The position numbers and the translations under genes are program-made. Positions 37,464-46,094 of a DNA stretch of 64,000 nucleotides are shown one piece after another (the stretch's first letter is position 1; the number at the start of each line of letters is the position of its first letter). Source of the stretch: DATCHW01 sp963806045 (GTDB lineage: Bacteria; Bacteroidota; Ignavibacteria; Tepidaquicellales; Tepidaquicellaceae); the NCBI GenBank assembly GCA_963806045.1, contig CAWDWP010000004.1, positions 1 through 64,000 on the forward strand, in the 5' to 3' direction. The notes beneath the pieces are model-generated. The model ran no database searches, was not told where the DNA came from, and saw only the letters and a program-made list of their open reading frames with translations.

Positions 37464-37976
37464 ATGCTGAAAGTAAATATTTTAAATCTGAACGAAGGCG
37501 AGAATATTTTAGATTATGTCTTATCCGCCGCTGACTTTGAATTAGATAAGGATTTATTTAAAAATAATATTAATATTAATATCACGCTGGTTAAAAGTCT
37601 AAGCCAGTTAGCTCTTAATATTAATTTTGAAACAATGATTCGATTCGTATGTGACAGATGTCTTGATGATTTTGATTTTTTATGTAAAGGCAGTTTAGAT
37701 CTTTATTTTAAACCCATGCCTGCAAGAAATCGTGCAATGGGCGAAATCCCGGAGGATGATAATATAAGATTTTATTCTGTTGAAAATAAGTATATTGATA
37801 TAACGAATGATGTCAGGGACTTTATTTTACTCGCTGTTCCAATGCGGCACGTTCCTGAAGAAATTGACGGTGTTTGTGTAATATGCAAAAAGAATTTTGA
37901 TGAACTTATTAAATCGAAAAATTTACAGGAAGCAATTAATCCTGTCTGGAAAAAACTTTTAGATAAAGATAATTAA
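37464..37976 (+). CDS. YceD/DUF177 family protein
   Basis: A 170-residue DUF177 protein, the family often encoded immediately before ribosomal protein L32 and implicated in rRNA/ribosome metabolism. The diagnostic CDRCLDDF motif lies near residues 62-69, with a second C-x-x-C (CVICKK) towards the C terminus, which may bind metal together. It lies 20 bp upstream of rpmF, the conserved arrangement. No membrane segment is seen, so it is cytoplasmic. Confidence 0.88.
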   Translation: MLKVNILNLNEGENILDYVLSAADFELDKDLFKNNININITLVKSLSQLALNINFETMIRFVCDRCLDDFDFLCKGSLDLYFKPMPARNRAMGEIPEDDNIRFYSVENKYIDITNDVRDFILLAVPMRHVPEEIDGVCVICKKNFDELIKSKNLQEAINPVWKKLLDKDN

Positions 37977-37996
37977 TAATTAAATAATATTAAAAA

Positions 37997-38182
37997 ATGC
38001 CAAATCCAAAACGAAGACATTCAAAAGCACGGGGAAGAAAAAGAAGAACACATTATAAAGCTGCGGTACCTTCATTAATGGCTTGCCCTAATTGCGGTGA
38101 GATGAAATTGACACATAAAGTCTGTTCTTCCTGCGGCTTTTATGACGGGAAAAGTATTGTTATTCCAAAAAAAGCCAAATAA
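37997..38182 (+). CDS. rpmF: 50S ribosomal protein L32
   Basis: A 61-residue L32. It has the basic N terminus MPNPKRRHSKARGRKRRTH and a complete zinc ribbon with two C-x-x-C pairs (CPNC and CSSC). Because it carries the cysteine-containing form, it should bind zinc. It sits in the classical DUF177-rpmF-plsX order. Confidence 0.96.
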   Translation: MPNPKRRHSKARGRKRRTHYKAAVPSLMACPNCGEMKLTHKVCSSCGFYDGKSIVIPKKAK

Positions 38183-38238
38183 TTACCAATTTCTTCTACA
38201 GTAATTAAATTTTTTATAAAACGGAATACTCCAGGAAA

Positions 38239-39244
38239 ATAAAAATAGCAATTGATGCTATGGGTGGTGACTTTGCACCTAACAGTGAAGTTTTAGGCGC
38301 AATTGATGCAGCTAAAGAAAAACCTGATACACTTGAACTATATCTGGTTGGCAAAGAATCCCGGATTAATGATTTACTAAAAGAGAGAAATGCATTCTTA
38401 TGAAAATATAAAAGTCGTTGATGCTCCTGATGTAATCTCTATGGAAGATTCTCCTACGGATACTCATAAGTCAAAACCTAATTCCTCCATGAATGTTGCT
38501 ATAAATCTTGTTAAGGATAAAAAAGCAGATGGTGCGATAAGCGCCGGAAATACGGGAGCATTTACCGCGAATTCGATTTTAAAACTTGGAAGAATTCCGG
38601 GTGTCGGAAGGCCAACAATTGGTGCCCTTTTTCCGACAGATAAAGGTACTGCATTACTTTGTGATGTAGGTGCTTTTGTGGACTGCAGGGCAAATCATCT
38701 TTACGAATTTGGTGTAATGGGAAGCATTTATATGAGCCATATTTTTAAAATTGATAAACCTAAAATAGGACTTCTTAATGTTGGTGAAGAAAAATCAAAA
38801 GGTAATGAAGTAACTATTGAAGCATATAAATTACTTGATAATTCAAAACTCAATTTTATCGGAAATGTTGAGGGTAGTGATTTGCTGAAAGGTAAATCAG
38901 ATATTGTTCTATGCGATGGTTTTACAGGGAATATTTTGCTAAAATTTGGTGAAAGTTTTGTCTGGCTGATGAAATCAAAATTAATTCATATGACTGAAGA
39001 AGGATTCTTCAAGAAATTATGGGTTGGATTAATCAGCAAAACGATGAGAAGTCTTGTCGGGGGATTTGATTATCAGAAACATGGAGGAGTTCCTTTACTG
39101 GGAGTAAATGGAGTTTGTATTGTCGGGCATGGAAAATCATCTCCTCTCGCTATTAAAAATATGATATTCAGAGCAGAGGAAATGGTGTCAAAAGAAATAA
39201 ATAAAGCGATAGAAGAATACCTGAAATTAAATCCGTTAAATTAG
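38239..39244 (+). CDS. plsX: Phosphate acyltransferase PlsX (frameshifted, unusual start)
   Basis: About 334 residues after one correction. PlsX converts acyl-ACP to acyl-phosphate for phospholipid synthesis. The N-terminal signature IAIDAMGGDFAPN is in one frame, and VVDAPDVISMEDSP onwards to the end in another. An extra A in the AAA at 38388-38390 (KER to HSYENIK) explains the break. No ATG precedes the conserved N terminus in frame: the expected start falls on ATA (38239), just after AGGA, where ATG would be normal. The first in-frame ATG (38260) is inside the DAMGGD motif. A base error or a rare start codon is possible. Context rpmF-plsX is conserved, but fabH does not follow. Confidence 0.88.
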
Positions 39245-39336
39245 AGAAAAATCAATAATTATATGATTTTGAATATCAAAATGACTTTAAAATGTTATTT
39301 AAAAAGTTTATATTAACCGCTTAATAATAAAAAATA

Positions 39337-39543
39337 ATGGCAAAAGTACAATCATTTGCAGATAAAGCTGCAAAATTAGCAAAAAAAAATGAAAATATGG
39401 TAATGTGCCCGGACACGAAAAAAGAAACCAGGATAATAAATGTCAGACTAATTGATACAGTACAAACTGAAAAGGGTACCTGTAAATTTCTGGATAAGAA
39501 TGTAAGGGTATACGAATCAACTTATAAACAATATAAACCATAA
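39337..39543 (+). CDS. Small basic protein next to L28, function unknown
   Basis: A 68-residue lysine-rich protein (MAKVQSFADKAAKLAKK start, then CPDTKKETRIINVRLIDTV, ending YESTYKQYKP) with two cysteines. I do not recognise it. It sits 20 bp before rpmB with no other gene between, in the place where Bacteroidetes carry L33 and a small DUF4295 protein near L28. Size, charge and position suggest a ribosome-associated protein, but this is inference. It has no signal peptide. Confidence 0.7.
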   Translation: MAKVQSFADKAAKLAKKNENMVMCPDTKKETRIINVRLIDTVQTEKGTCKFLDKNVRVYESTYKQYKP

Positions 39544-39563
39544 TTTTGAGGAGATATTAACAA

Positions 39564-39770
39564 ATGGCAAAAGTATGCAGTATCACGGGGAAAAGACCTT
39601 TAACGGGAAACAATGTTTCTCATGCTAATAACAGAACAAAAAGGAAACAATACCCAAATCTTCAAACTAAAAGAATTTGGCTTGAAGATGAAAAAAGATG
39701 GGTAAAGATGAGAATCTCGACTAAAGCTATTAAGACCCTGGATAAAAAAGGTCTTAAAGCTCTCGTATAG
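39564..39770 (+). CDS. rpmB: 50S ribosomal protein L28
   Basis: A 68-residue L28 with the family motifs MAKVCSITGKRPLTGNNVSH, NRTKRKQYPNLQTKRIW and KMRISTKAIKTLDKKG. A GAGGAG ribosome-binding site precedes the start. Only one cysteine is present, so this is the zinc-free form. The small basic protein upstream is probably co-transcribed. Confidence 0.95.
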   Translation: MAKVCSITGKRPLTGNNVSHANNRTKRKQYPNLQTKRIWLEDEKRWVKMRISTKAIKTLDKKGLKALV

Positions 39771-39785
39771 AGTGACCATATTAAG

Positions 39786-40520
39786 ATGCATTTCGATAAA
39801 ATCAGCATAATAATCCCTACTCTTAACGAGGAGAAGTTGATTGATCAGGTTTTATCGCAATTTGATAATGATATTAAGACTAAATTTAATCTTGAAGTTA
39901 TAGTAAGTGACGGTGGAAGTAATGATAATACAATTAGTTTAATAAATGGTTCGGTTGATAAGATAATTTTTCATAAAGAAAATTTTAAGCAGAACATTTC
40001 CCGGGGCAGAAATCAAGGAGCAAAGAATTCACTCGGAGATGTTCTTATTTTTTTAAATGCTGATACTCTTATTTCCGACATTCAAAAGTTCTTTGACCAA
40101 TTAATCAAAATCCTGGATGATAAAAGCATTGTAGCTATAGCTTGTCCGGTGAGGGTTTTCCCCGAAGAAGAGATTCTTGTTGATAAAGTATTCCATTTAT
40201 TTTATAACAATTATGTGAGAATGCTGAATAAATTCTTTTTTGGAATGGGTCGGGGAGAGTGTCATATTATAAGAAGAGAACAATTTTTTAAAATGAATGG
40301 ATATGGTGAAAAATTTGTAGCAGGAGAAGATTTTGATTTATACAGGAGACTTAGAAAGGCGGGGAAAATTTGTTATTTAAAAGAATGCCTCGTTTATGAA
40401 TCTCCGCGCAGATACAGAAGATTTGGATATTCAAAAGTTTTTTGGGATTGGCTGATAAATTCGATTTCGATTGCTCTTTTGAACAGGTCAATTTCCAAAG
40501 TATGGCAGGAAGTACGATAA
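39786..40520 (+). CDS. Family 2 glycosyltransferase (TIGR04283-like)
   Basis: A 244-residue GT-A glycosyltransferase. The N-terminal ISIIIPTLNEEKLI motif, VSDGGSNDNT, SRGRNQGAK, VLIFLNADTLI (metal-binding Asp) and GEDFDLYRRLRKAG with ARRYR-like ESPRRYRRFGY are the features of short polyprenyl-sugar or rSAM-associated GT2 enzymes. The acceptor is unknown. It follows rpmB by 15 bp and precedes tgt by 29 bp, so it may be in the ribosomal-protein transcript. Confidence 0.83.
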   Translation: MHFDKISIIIPTLNEEKLIDQVLSQFDNDIKTKFNLEVIVSDGGSNDNTISLINGSVDKIIFHKENFKQNISRGRNQGAKNSLGDVLIFLNADTLISDIQKFFDQLIKILDDKSIVAIACPVRVFPEEEILVDKVFHLFYNNYVRMLNKFFFGMGRGECHIIRREQFFKMNGYGEKFVAGEDFDLYRRLRKAGKICYLKECLVYESPRRYRRFGYSKVFWDWLINSISIALLNRSISKVWQEVR

Positions 40521-40549
40521 TTTTATTATATTATTAAAGGTACCACAAA

Positions 40550-41686
40550 ATGTTTTTTGATGTTCTTTCAAATAATGATTCTTGCAAAGCCAGAACCGGC
40601 ATAATTAAAACACCCCATAGTGAAATCGAAACTCCGGTTTTTATGCCCATAGGAACAACGGGTACGGTAAAAGCGATTACGAACAGGGATATTGAAGAAT
40701 TCGATACTAGAATAATATTAGCGAACACATATCATTTATATTTGCGTCCGGGAGTTGAAATTCTTGAGAATGCCGGGGGTTTACATAAATTTATGAACTG
40801 GAAAAATTCGATTCTGACGGACAGTGGTGGTTTTCAGATTTTTAGTCTTTCAACACTTAGGAAAATAACAGATGAAGGTGTCGAATTCTCATCACATCTT
40901 GACGGCTCAACCCATTTTTTTACGCCGGAGAGAATAATAGAAATTGAAAGAATAATTGGTTCTGACATTGTAATGTGTCTTGATGAATGTCTTGAAAATC
41001 CATCTGAACGTAAAAAAGCTGAAAATTCTCTAAAAACTACTTCGAAATGGGAGAAAAGATGTCTTGAACGTTTTAATGAAACACAGCCATTATATGGAAA
41101 CGAGCAATTTATATTTGCAATCTGCCAGGGAAGTACTTATGAAGATTTACGAAAAATGCATATAGCGGAAATGACTCAACTTGATTTTGCAGGGTTTGCA
41201 ATTGGTGGATTGGCAGTTGGCGAGGAATCTTCAGTAATGTATGATATTGTAGATTTATCGACAGATAATCTTCCCTTGAATAAACCCCGATATTTAATGG
41301 GAGTTGGAACTCCCGTTGATATTCTGGAATGTGTTGAAAAGGGAATTGATATGTTTGACTGTGTACTTCCGACCAGAAATGCAAGGCACGGAAGATTGTT
41401 CACTACATATGGAGAAATTAATCTTAAAAATAGTGGTCTGAAGTCTAATTTTAATTCTCCTGATGAAGAATGTAGAACTTATACTTCTGAGAATTTCTCA
41501 TTAGCATATTTAAGACATTTATTTATCTCTAAAGAAATTCTTGGAATGCAGCTTGCAACGATTCATAATTTAGGGTTTTATCTTAAATTAATGAAAGATA
41601 TCAGAAGTTCTATCAGGGAAAATAATTTCCTGAATTTTAAAAATGATTTTTTAACAAAATATTTATCAAATAAATTTAAATTTTAA
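40550..41686 (+). CDS. tgt: tRNA-guanine transglycosylase with an incomplete zinc site
   Basis: A 378-residue bacterial Tgt, which exchanges guanine-34 for preQ1 in tRNAs with GUN anticodons. Catalytic features are intact: DSGGFQIFSL, CLDEC, FAICQGS, GGLAVGE and the nucleophile Asp in FDCVLPTRNARHG. The zinc site is not: where the family has E-C-x-C-Y-T-C this protein has ECRTYTS (C308, T310, S313), while the fourth ligand His339 in TIHNL remains. The surrounding residues align without gaps, so this is substitution and not misalignment. The fold may be stabilised differently, or activity may be altered. yajC follows 27 bp downstream, a common tgt-yajC linkage. Confidence 0.93.
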   Translation: MFFDVLSNNDSCKARTGIIKTPHSEIETPVFMPIGTTGTVKAITNRDIEEFDTRIILANTYHLYLRPGVEILENAGGLHKFMNWKNSILTDSGGFQIFSLSTLRKITDEGVEFSSHLDGSTHFFTPERIIEIERIIGSDIVMCLDECLENPSERKKAENSLKTTSKWEKRCLERFNETQPLYGNEQFIFAICQGSTYEDLRKMHIAEMTQLDFAGFAIGGLAVGEESSVMYDIVDLSTDNLPLNKPRYLMGVGTPVDILECVEKGIDMFDCVLPTRNARHGRLFTTYGEINLKNSGLKSNFNSPDEECRTYTSENFSLAYLRHLFISKEILGMQLATIHNLGFYLKLMKDIRSSIRENNFLNFKNDFLTKYLSNKFKF

Positions 41687-41713
41687 TAATTATAAAAAAG
41701 AAAGGCAGTTAAA

Positions 41714-42058
41714 TTGATTACTTTAAATAACTTATTTCCCGGATTTATAATGCAGGCGCAGCCTGATGCCGGTCCAATGTCAATGATTTCTACATTCATT
41801 CCTTTTATTCTGATTATAGTTGTGTTTTATTTTCTGATACTGAGACCTCAGCAAAAAAGGCAAAAGGAAAGACAAAAACTTCTTAATTCAGTTAAAGTTG
41901 GTGACGAAGTAATCACAGCCGGCGGTATCTTCGGTAAAGTTGATCACATCGAAGATAAAATTTTATATATTAAAATTGCAGATAATGTAAAAGTTAGAGT
42001 CACTAAAGAATCTGTTTCACAGATAGTCGGTGTCACTGATAGTCTACCCGCAAAATAA
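41714..42058 (+). CDS. yajC: Preprotein translocase subunit YajC
   Basis: A 114-residue protein with one transmembrane helix (about residues 23-45) followed by the family motif YFLILRPQQKRQKERQ and the cytoplasmic domain (VGDEVITAGGIFGKV). YajC is an accessory of SecDF-YajC; secDF is not in the window. The TTG start at 41714 is preceded by AAAGGC at suitable spacing and is preferred; an ATG at 41750 would give a shorter N terminus. Linked to tgt upstream, as in many bacteria. Confidence 0.92.
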   Translation: MITLNNLFPGFIMQAQPDAGPMSMISTFIPFILIIVVFYFLILRPQQKRQKERQKLLNSVKVGDEVITAGGIFGKVDHIEDKILYIKIADNVKVRVTKESVSQIVGVTDSLPAK

Positions 42059-42087
42059 TTTTAATAATTTGATTGTTTTTATATTTA

Positions 42088-43374
42088 ATGATTAAAAGCA
42101 AAATAAATAATAAGATTCGAAATACTAAAACGGAAAAATTAAAATTCAGTTCTATTGAATCAGCTATAGATGATTTTCGCAAAGGAAAGATTATTATCGT
42201 AGTGGATGATGAAGATCGTGAAAATGAAGGTGATATGATCTTTGCAGCTGAAAAAGCAACACCTGAGCTGGTAAATTTCCTTATCAAGAATGCAGGCGGA
42301 TTGATTTGTGTTCCGATGGCAGAAAAAAGACTGAAAGAATTAGGTATTGAAATGATGACATCATTCAATACCGCATTGCACGAAACAGCTTTCACGGTAA
42401 GCGTCGATTATAAAATAGGAACAAGCACGGGAATTTCTGCTTTTGACAGGTATAAAACTATAAAATCTTTAATTTCAGAAGAGACAAAACCATCAGACCT
42501 TGGTAAACCCGGACATATATTTCCTTTGAAAGTTGAAAAAGGAGGAGTATTGAAACGAGCCGGACATACTGAAGCGGCTTTAGACCTTGCTAAACTTGCA
42601 GGTGTTTATCCCGCCGGAGTTCTGTGTGAAATTTTGAAAGAAAACGGTGAAATGGCACGGTTACCTGAACTTTTCAAGGTTGCTAAGAAATTCAAAATGA
42701 AAATAATAACCATCCGTGATTTGATTAAGTATAGGCTTGAAAGGGATATTCTGATTGAACGAATGGTGAACGCAAAACTGCCAAGCAGGTTCGGCACATT
42801 CAGAATTCATCTTTATAAGAGTCTCGTTGACTCTAAAGAACATATTGCTCTAGTAAAAGGAAAAATTGATTCAGGAAAACCCGTTCTTGTAAGAGTACAT
42901 TCGGAATGTATAACCGGGGATGTGTTTGGGTCAGCGAAATGTGATTGCAGGGACCAGTTAATCGAATCTATGAAAAAAATTGAATCCGAAGGTACGGGTG
43001 TATTATTATATATGCGACAGGAAGGCAGAGGAATTGGTTTATTTAATAAATTGAAAGCTTATCAGTTACAGGAAAAAGGCAAGGACACTGTAGAAGCAAA
43101 TCTGGAATTAGGTTTTAGACCCGATTTAAGAGATTATGGCATCGGGGCTCAGATTTTACGGGATCTTGGTTTACATAAAATTAAGCTTCTTACGAATAAT
43201 CCAAAGAAGATTATCGGTCTCGGGGCATATGGCCTGGAAATAGTTGAAAGAGTGCCGATTGAAATACAGTCTAACCCCGATAATGAATTTTATCTGATGA
43301 CTAAACGCGATAAATTAGGTCACCTTATATTACTTAATAAATCGAAATCGAAACAAAAAATTAACATAAATTAA
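42088..43374 (+). CDS. ribBA: Bifunctional DHBP synthase / GTP cyclohydrolase II
   Basis: A 428-residue fusion making two riboflavin precursors. The RibB half (about 15-220) has DDEDRENEGDMIFAAE, TSTGISAFDR and the HIFPL/AGHTEAALDLA motifs; the RibA half (about 225-420) has SECITGDVFGSAKCDCRD with the three zinc cysteines, MRQEGRGIGL and TNNPKKI. All expected catalytic residues are visible. The ATG at 42088 is preferred over an in-frame TTG 15 bp upstream. No FMN riboswitch precedes it, as the gap to yajC is only 29 bp. greA follows after 3 bp. Confidence 0.95.
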   Translation: MIKSKINNKIRNTKTEKLKFSSIESAIDDFRKGKIIIVVDDEDRENEGDMIFAAEKATPELVNFLIKNAGGLICVPMAEKRLKELGIEMMTSFNTALHETAFTVSVDYKIGTSTGISAFDRYKTIKSLISEETKPSDLGKPGHIFPLKVEKGGVLKRAGHTEAALDLAKLAGVYPAGVLCEILKENGEMARLPELFKVAKKFKMKIITIRDLIKYRLERDILIERMVNAKLPSRFGTFRIHLYKSLVDSKEHIALVKGKIDSGKPVLVRVHSECITGDVFGSAKCDCRDQLIESMKKIESEGTGVLLYMRQEGRGIGLFNKLKAYQLQEKGKDTVEANLELGFRPDLRDYGIGAQILRDLGLHKIKLLTNNPKKIIGLGAYGLEIVERVPIEIQSNPDNEFYLMTKRDKLGHLILLNKSKSKQKININ

Positions 43375-43377
43375 AAA

Positions 43378-43854
43378 ATGCAACAAACAACAGTATATTT
43401 AAGAAGAGAAAGATTAATTGAGTTGGAACATGAATTAAGAGATCTCAAAACCAAAGAAAGAAAAAACATTGCTGAAAAAATCGCAGAAGCCAGAGGTCAT
43501 GGAGATTTGAGTGAAAATGCTGAATATGATGCCGCAAAAGAAGCTCAGAGTCATCTGGAAATGAAAATTGGAAAACTTGAAAATCTCCTATCGCGTGTTA
43601 AAGTTATCGAAAATGAAGATATGCCAGATGGTGAAGTATATATACTGTCTAATGTTGTTGTGAAGGATTTAACCAATAAAGAAGAAATAAAATTTACTCT
43701 TGTATCCCCTGAGGAAGCAGATTTTGAACTGGATAAAATTTCGGCAGCATCCCCGTTAGGTAAAAGTTTGTTGGGAAAGAAAGTCGGTGATACTGTTTCA
43801 ATTGAAGTATCATCAGGAACTATTGAATATAAAATTATTGAAATTTCAAAATAA
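43378..43854 (+). CDS. greA: Transcription elongation factor GreA
   Basis: A 158-residue GreA. The N-terminal antiparallel coiled coil holds the acidic tip that enters the RNA polymerase secondary channel (GDLSENAEYDAAKEA), and the C-terminal FKBP-like domain has SPLGKSLLGKKVGD. GreA rescues backtracked polymerase by stimulating transcript cleavage. Length is typical. It lies 3 bp after ribBA and 6 bp before the MCE gene, so these are probably one operon. Confidence 0.95.
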   Translation: MQQTTVYLRRERLIELEHELRDLKTKERKNIAEKIAEARGHGDLSENAEYDAAKEAQSHLEMKIGKLENLLSRVKVIENEDMPDGEVYILSNVVVKDLTNKEEIKFTLVSPEEADFELDKISAASPLGKSLLGKKVGDTVSIEVSSGTIEYKIIEISK

Positions 43855-43860
43855 TATACT

Positions 43861-44772
43861 ATGTCAGAACGAAAGTATTCTGAGTTAAAAGTAGGAATTT
43901 TTGTTTTTTTAGCAATAGCTATTGTCATTTCAGTATTATTCTGGGCGAAAGGGTTTGTATTGACAAAAGATTATATTGAAATGAAAGTTTTTTTGCAAAG
44001 TGCGAGTGGATTGAATTTAGGGGATCCTGTTACAATCAGCGGTGTTCGCAAAGGAAAAGTTAAAGAGATTACTCTTGTTGGGGATTCAGTTTTAATATCG
44101 TTTAATCTCGAAAAAGGAGTAAAAATTAAAACAGATTATCGGATTGAAGTTGCTATTATGGAGATTATGGGAGGAAAACAATTATTTATTTCACCCGGTA
44201 AATCAAGTGAGGAAATAGATTATAATAAGCCATTAATTGGTTCTTCAGGTGGTGATATAAGCAAGTTATTTAAAGATGCTAATTTAATATCTGAACAAAT
44301 TAAAACATTACTGAATGGTTTTAGTGTTACAAATGAAAATATTCTCAAAGTAGTATCAAATCTTAATGATATTGTAAGCGATAAAAATATGCAGAAAGAT
44401 TTGAAGAGTAGTCTTTCAAGTTTTGCATCGACTTCCAGGAGCCTGAGCTTGCTTGTTAATGAAAATAGAATTTCCCTCAAAACATTGACTGATAAAGCCG
44501 GAATGACTCTTGATAACGTAAATGGACTTTTAGATCAGACCTCTCCTGAAATTAAAAAATCTTTTGAGCAGATTCAAACTCTGACTGCGAAAGTTGATAG
44601 TCTTGTAACGAGTGTAAACATCATCACTAATGATATCGTCATGAAAAAAAGCGGATTAGGAAAATTTATTAATGATGATAAGTTCTATGATAATCTTAAT
44701 AAAACTCTTGAAGAGATTGAAAAGCTCACTAAAAAAATCAGGCAAGAAGGAATAAAGATTAATTTATTTTAA
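43861..44772 (+). CDS. MCE/MlaD-family lipid-transport protein
   Basis: A 303-residue protein with one N-terminal transmembrane helix (about 11-30) and an MCE domain (about 38-115: VFLQSASGLNLGDPVTISGV then KVKEITLVGDSVLISFNL and EIMGGKQLFISPG). A long helical, coiled-coil-prone tail follows. MCE proteins shuttle lipids between membranes with an ABC permease (MlaE) and ATPase (MlaF). An MlaF-type ATPase gene lies about 12.5 kb away; no MlaE gene is seen. The gene overlaps the convergent PorQ gene by 9 bp. Confidence 0.87.
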   Translation: MSERKYSELKVGIFVFLAIAIVISVLFWAKGFVLTKDYIEMKVFLQSASGLNLGDPVTISGVRKGKVKEITLVGDSVLISFNLEKGVKIKTDYRIEVAIMEIMGGKQLFISPGKSSEEIDYNKPLIGSSGGDISKLFKDANLISEQIKTLLNGFSVTNENILKVVSNLNDIVSDKNMQKDLKSSLSSFASTSRSLSLLVNENRISLKTLTDKAGMTLDNVNGLLDQTSPEIKKSFEQIQTLTAKVDSLVTSVNIITNDIVMKKSGLGKFINDDKFYDNLNKTLEEIEKLTKKIRQEGIKINLF

Positions 44773-45717
44773 TAAAAATCCTATATTAATTCTATGGGTT
44801 GAGCCTATTTTACCTAAAGAATTGAAAGCATAATCAACTAAATATTTATTCAGAAAATTTATTCCAACCCCTGCTGAAAAGCCGCCGATACCTGTCGAGG
44901 TTCCGGTTGATAAATCCTGTCTTTGCTGGTTATTATAACCAAGTCTTAGATTTATATTATCACTAACCATAAAATCGCCTCCTACTCTAACATTCTTAAA
45001 TCTTTGAATGAATTTATCTGTATTATCCAGCATATTTGAAATTGAGAAATAAAACGTTAGCGGAAGATGTTCTAATTGTTTGTTGAATCCGATTCGTAAA
45101 TCAAGAGGAAGTTTCTCACGTGTCGTTGAATATGAAGATATCTGTGTCCCGATATTCAAAAGACTTAATCCGAAATTCCATTGACTCTCAGGTACCTGGT
45201 ATAACAGTCCAACATCTGCAGCTATCCCTGTCGAATGATATGTATCTATATTAGAATATATAAATTTCACACTCGCACCATAGCTTAGATTATCAATATA
45301 AAAATTTGCATAACTAAGAGTTAAAGCCATATCATTTGCACTGAATGTTCCGAGATTATTATATGAATCATCATATTTATCAAAAGTACCATAGTTAAAA
45401 TATCTGATGCCTGCACCAAAGTAACCATGATTTTTGAATTTTTGTGAATAAGCAGCGTTACCCGAGTTAATATCCAGAAGATATTTATAAAATCCAACCG
45501 AAGCCTGGGGCGATTTTAATGTTGCAATGATTGCGGGATTATAAAAAATTCCGTTAACATCATTAAGCATCGAGACAGTGCTTCCTGCCACCGCAGAAGA
45601 TTTTGCATCAACATCTAATTTTAAAAAATTATAAGTGGAATTATCCTGAGAGAAGATATTCGTCGTGAAAGAAAACATTATAAATGTGATGACTGCAAAT
45701 CTGCTTTTGAAATTCAT
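44764..45717 (-). CDS. porQ: Type IX secretion system protein PorQ
   Basis: A 317-residue outer-membrane beta-barrel-like protein with a signal peptide (about residues 1-23, IFSQ). The N terminus TYNFLKLDVDAKSSAVAGST and NGIFYNPA match PorQ, and the rest alternates in the manner of beta strands, ending in a hydrophobic RINIGFLL strand. PorQ is an outer-membrane component or accessory of T9SS. The six proteins with T9SS sorting domains in this window would be its clients or those of its complex. The assignment is by family pattern; PorV-like proteins are the main alternative. Confidence 0.75.
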   Translation of the reverse strand: MNFKSRFAVITFIMFSFTTNIFSQDNSTYNFLKLDVDAKSSAVAGSTVSMLNDVNGIFYNPAIIATLKSPQASVGFYKYLLDINSGNAAYSQKFKNHGYFGAGIRYFNYGTFDKYDDSYNNLGTFSANDMALTLSYANFYIDNLSYGASVKFIYSNIDTYHSTGIAADVGLLYQVPESQWNFGLSLLNIGTQISSYSTTREKLPLDLRIGFNKQLEHLPLTFYFSISNMLDNTDKFIQRFKNVRVGGDFMVSDNINLRLGYNNQQRQDLSTGTSTGIGGFSAGVGINFLNKYLVDYAFNSLGKIGSTHRINIGFLLK

Positions 45718-45815
45718 TTCAGAATATTAATTTTAAAATTATTCAATAATATAATTTACATTCGATATAAACAAGTAAATATTCCCCCTTAGTCTATTTT
45801 AACAAGGATTTATAA

Positions 45816-46094
45816 CTATTTAATGCTAAATTCTTTGTAATCAATTGACTTTTCTAATCTATGAACGTCAACAGATTTTACAACTGAATTTTGAGGTCCA
45901 ATTCTTAATTCCTTGACATAATCATTCAAAATTCCTTCTATACCTTCTATATCGAGTTCAACATCACCGTTATACAAATTTCTTACATAACCATTTACAT
46001 CCATCGATTTTGCCAGTTTATAGCAAAAATATCTGAAGCCAACTCCCTGAACATATCCTTTGACAGTAACTATTAATCTAACTCTCTCTGACAT
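45816..46094 (-). CDS. acyP: Acylphosphatase
   Basis: A 92-residue acylphosphatase. The phosphate-binding loop is GYVQGVGFRYF with catalytic Arg21, and the catalytic Asn is Asn39 in VRNLYNGDVE. It hydrolyses carboxyl-phosphate bonds in the cytoplasm. Its start lies 17 bp inside the end of the upstream EamA transporter gene, so the two are co-transcribed. 98 bases without a gene follow before porQ. Confidence 0.93.
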   Translation of the reverse strand: MSERVRLIVTVKGYVQGVGFRYFCYKLAKSMDVNGYVRNLYNGDVELDIEGIEGILNDYVKELRIGPQNSVVKSVDVHRLEKSIDYKEFSIK

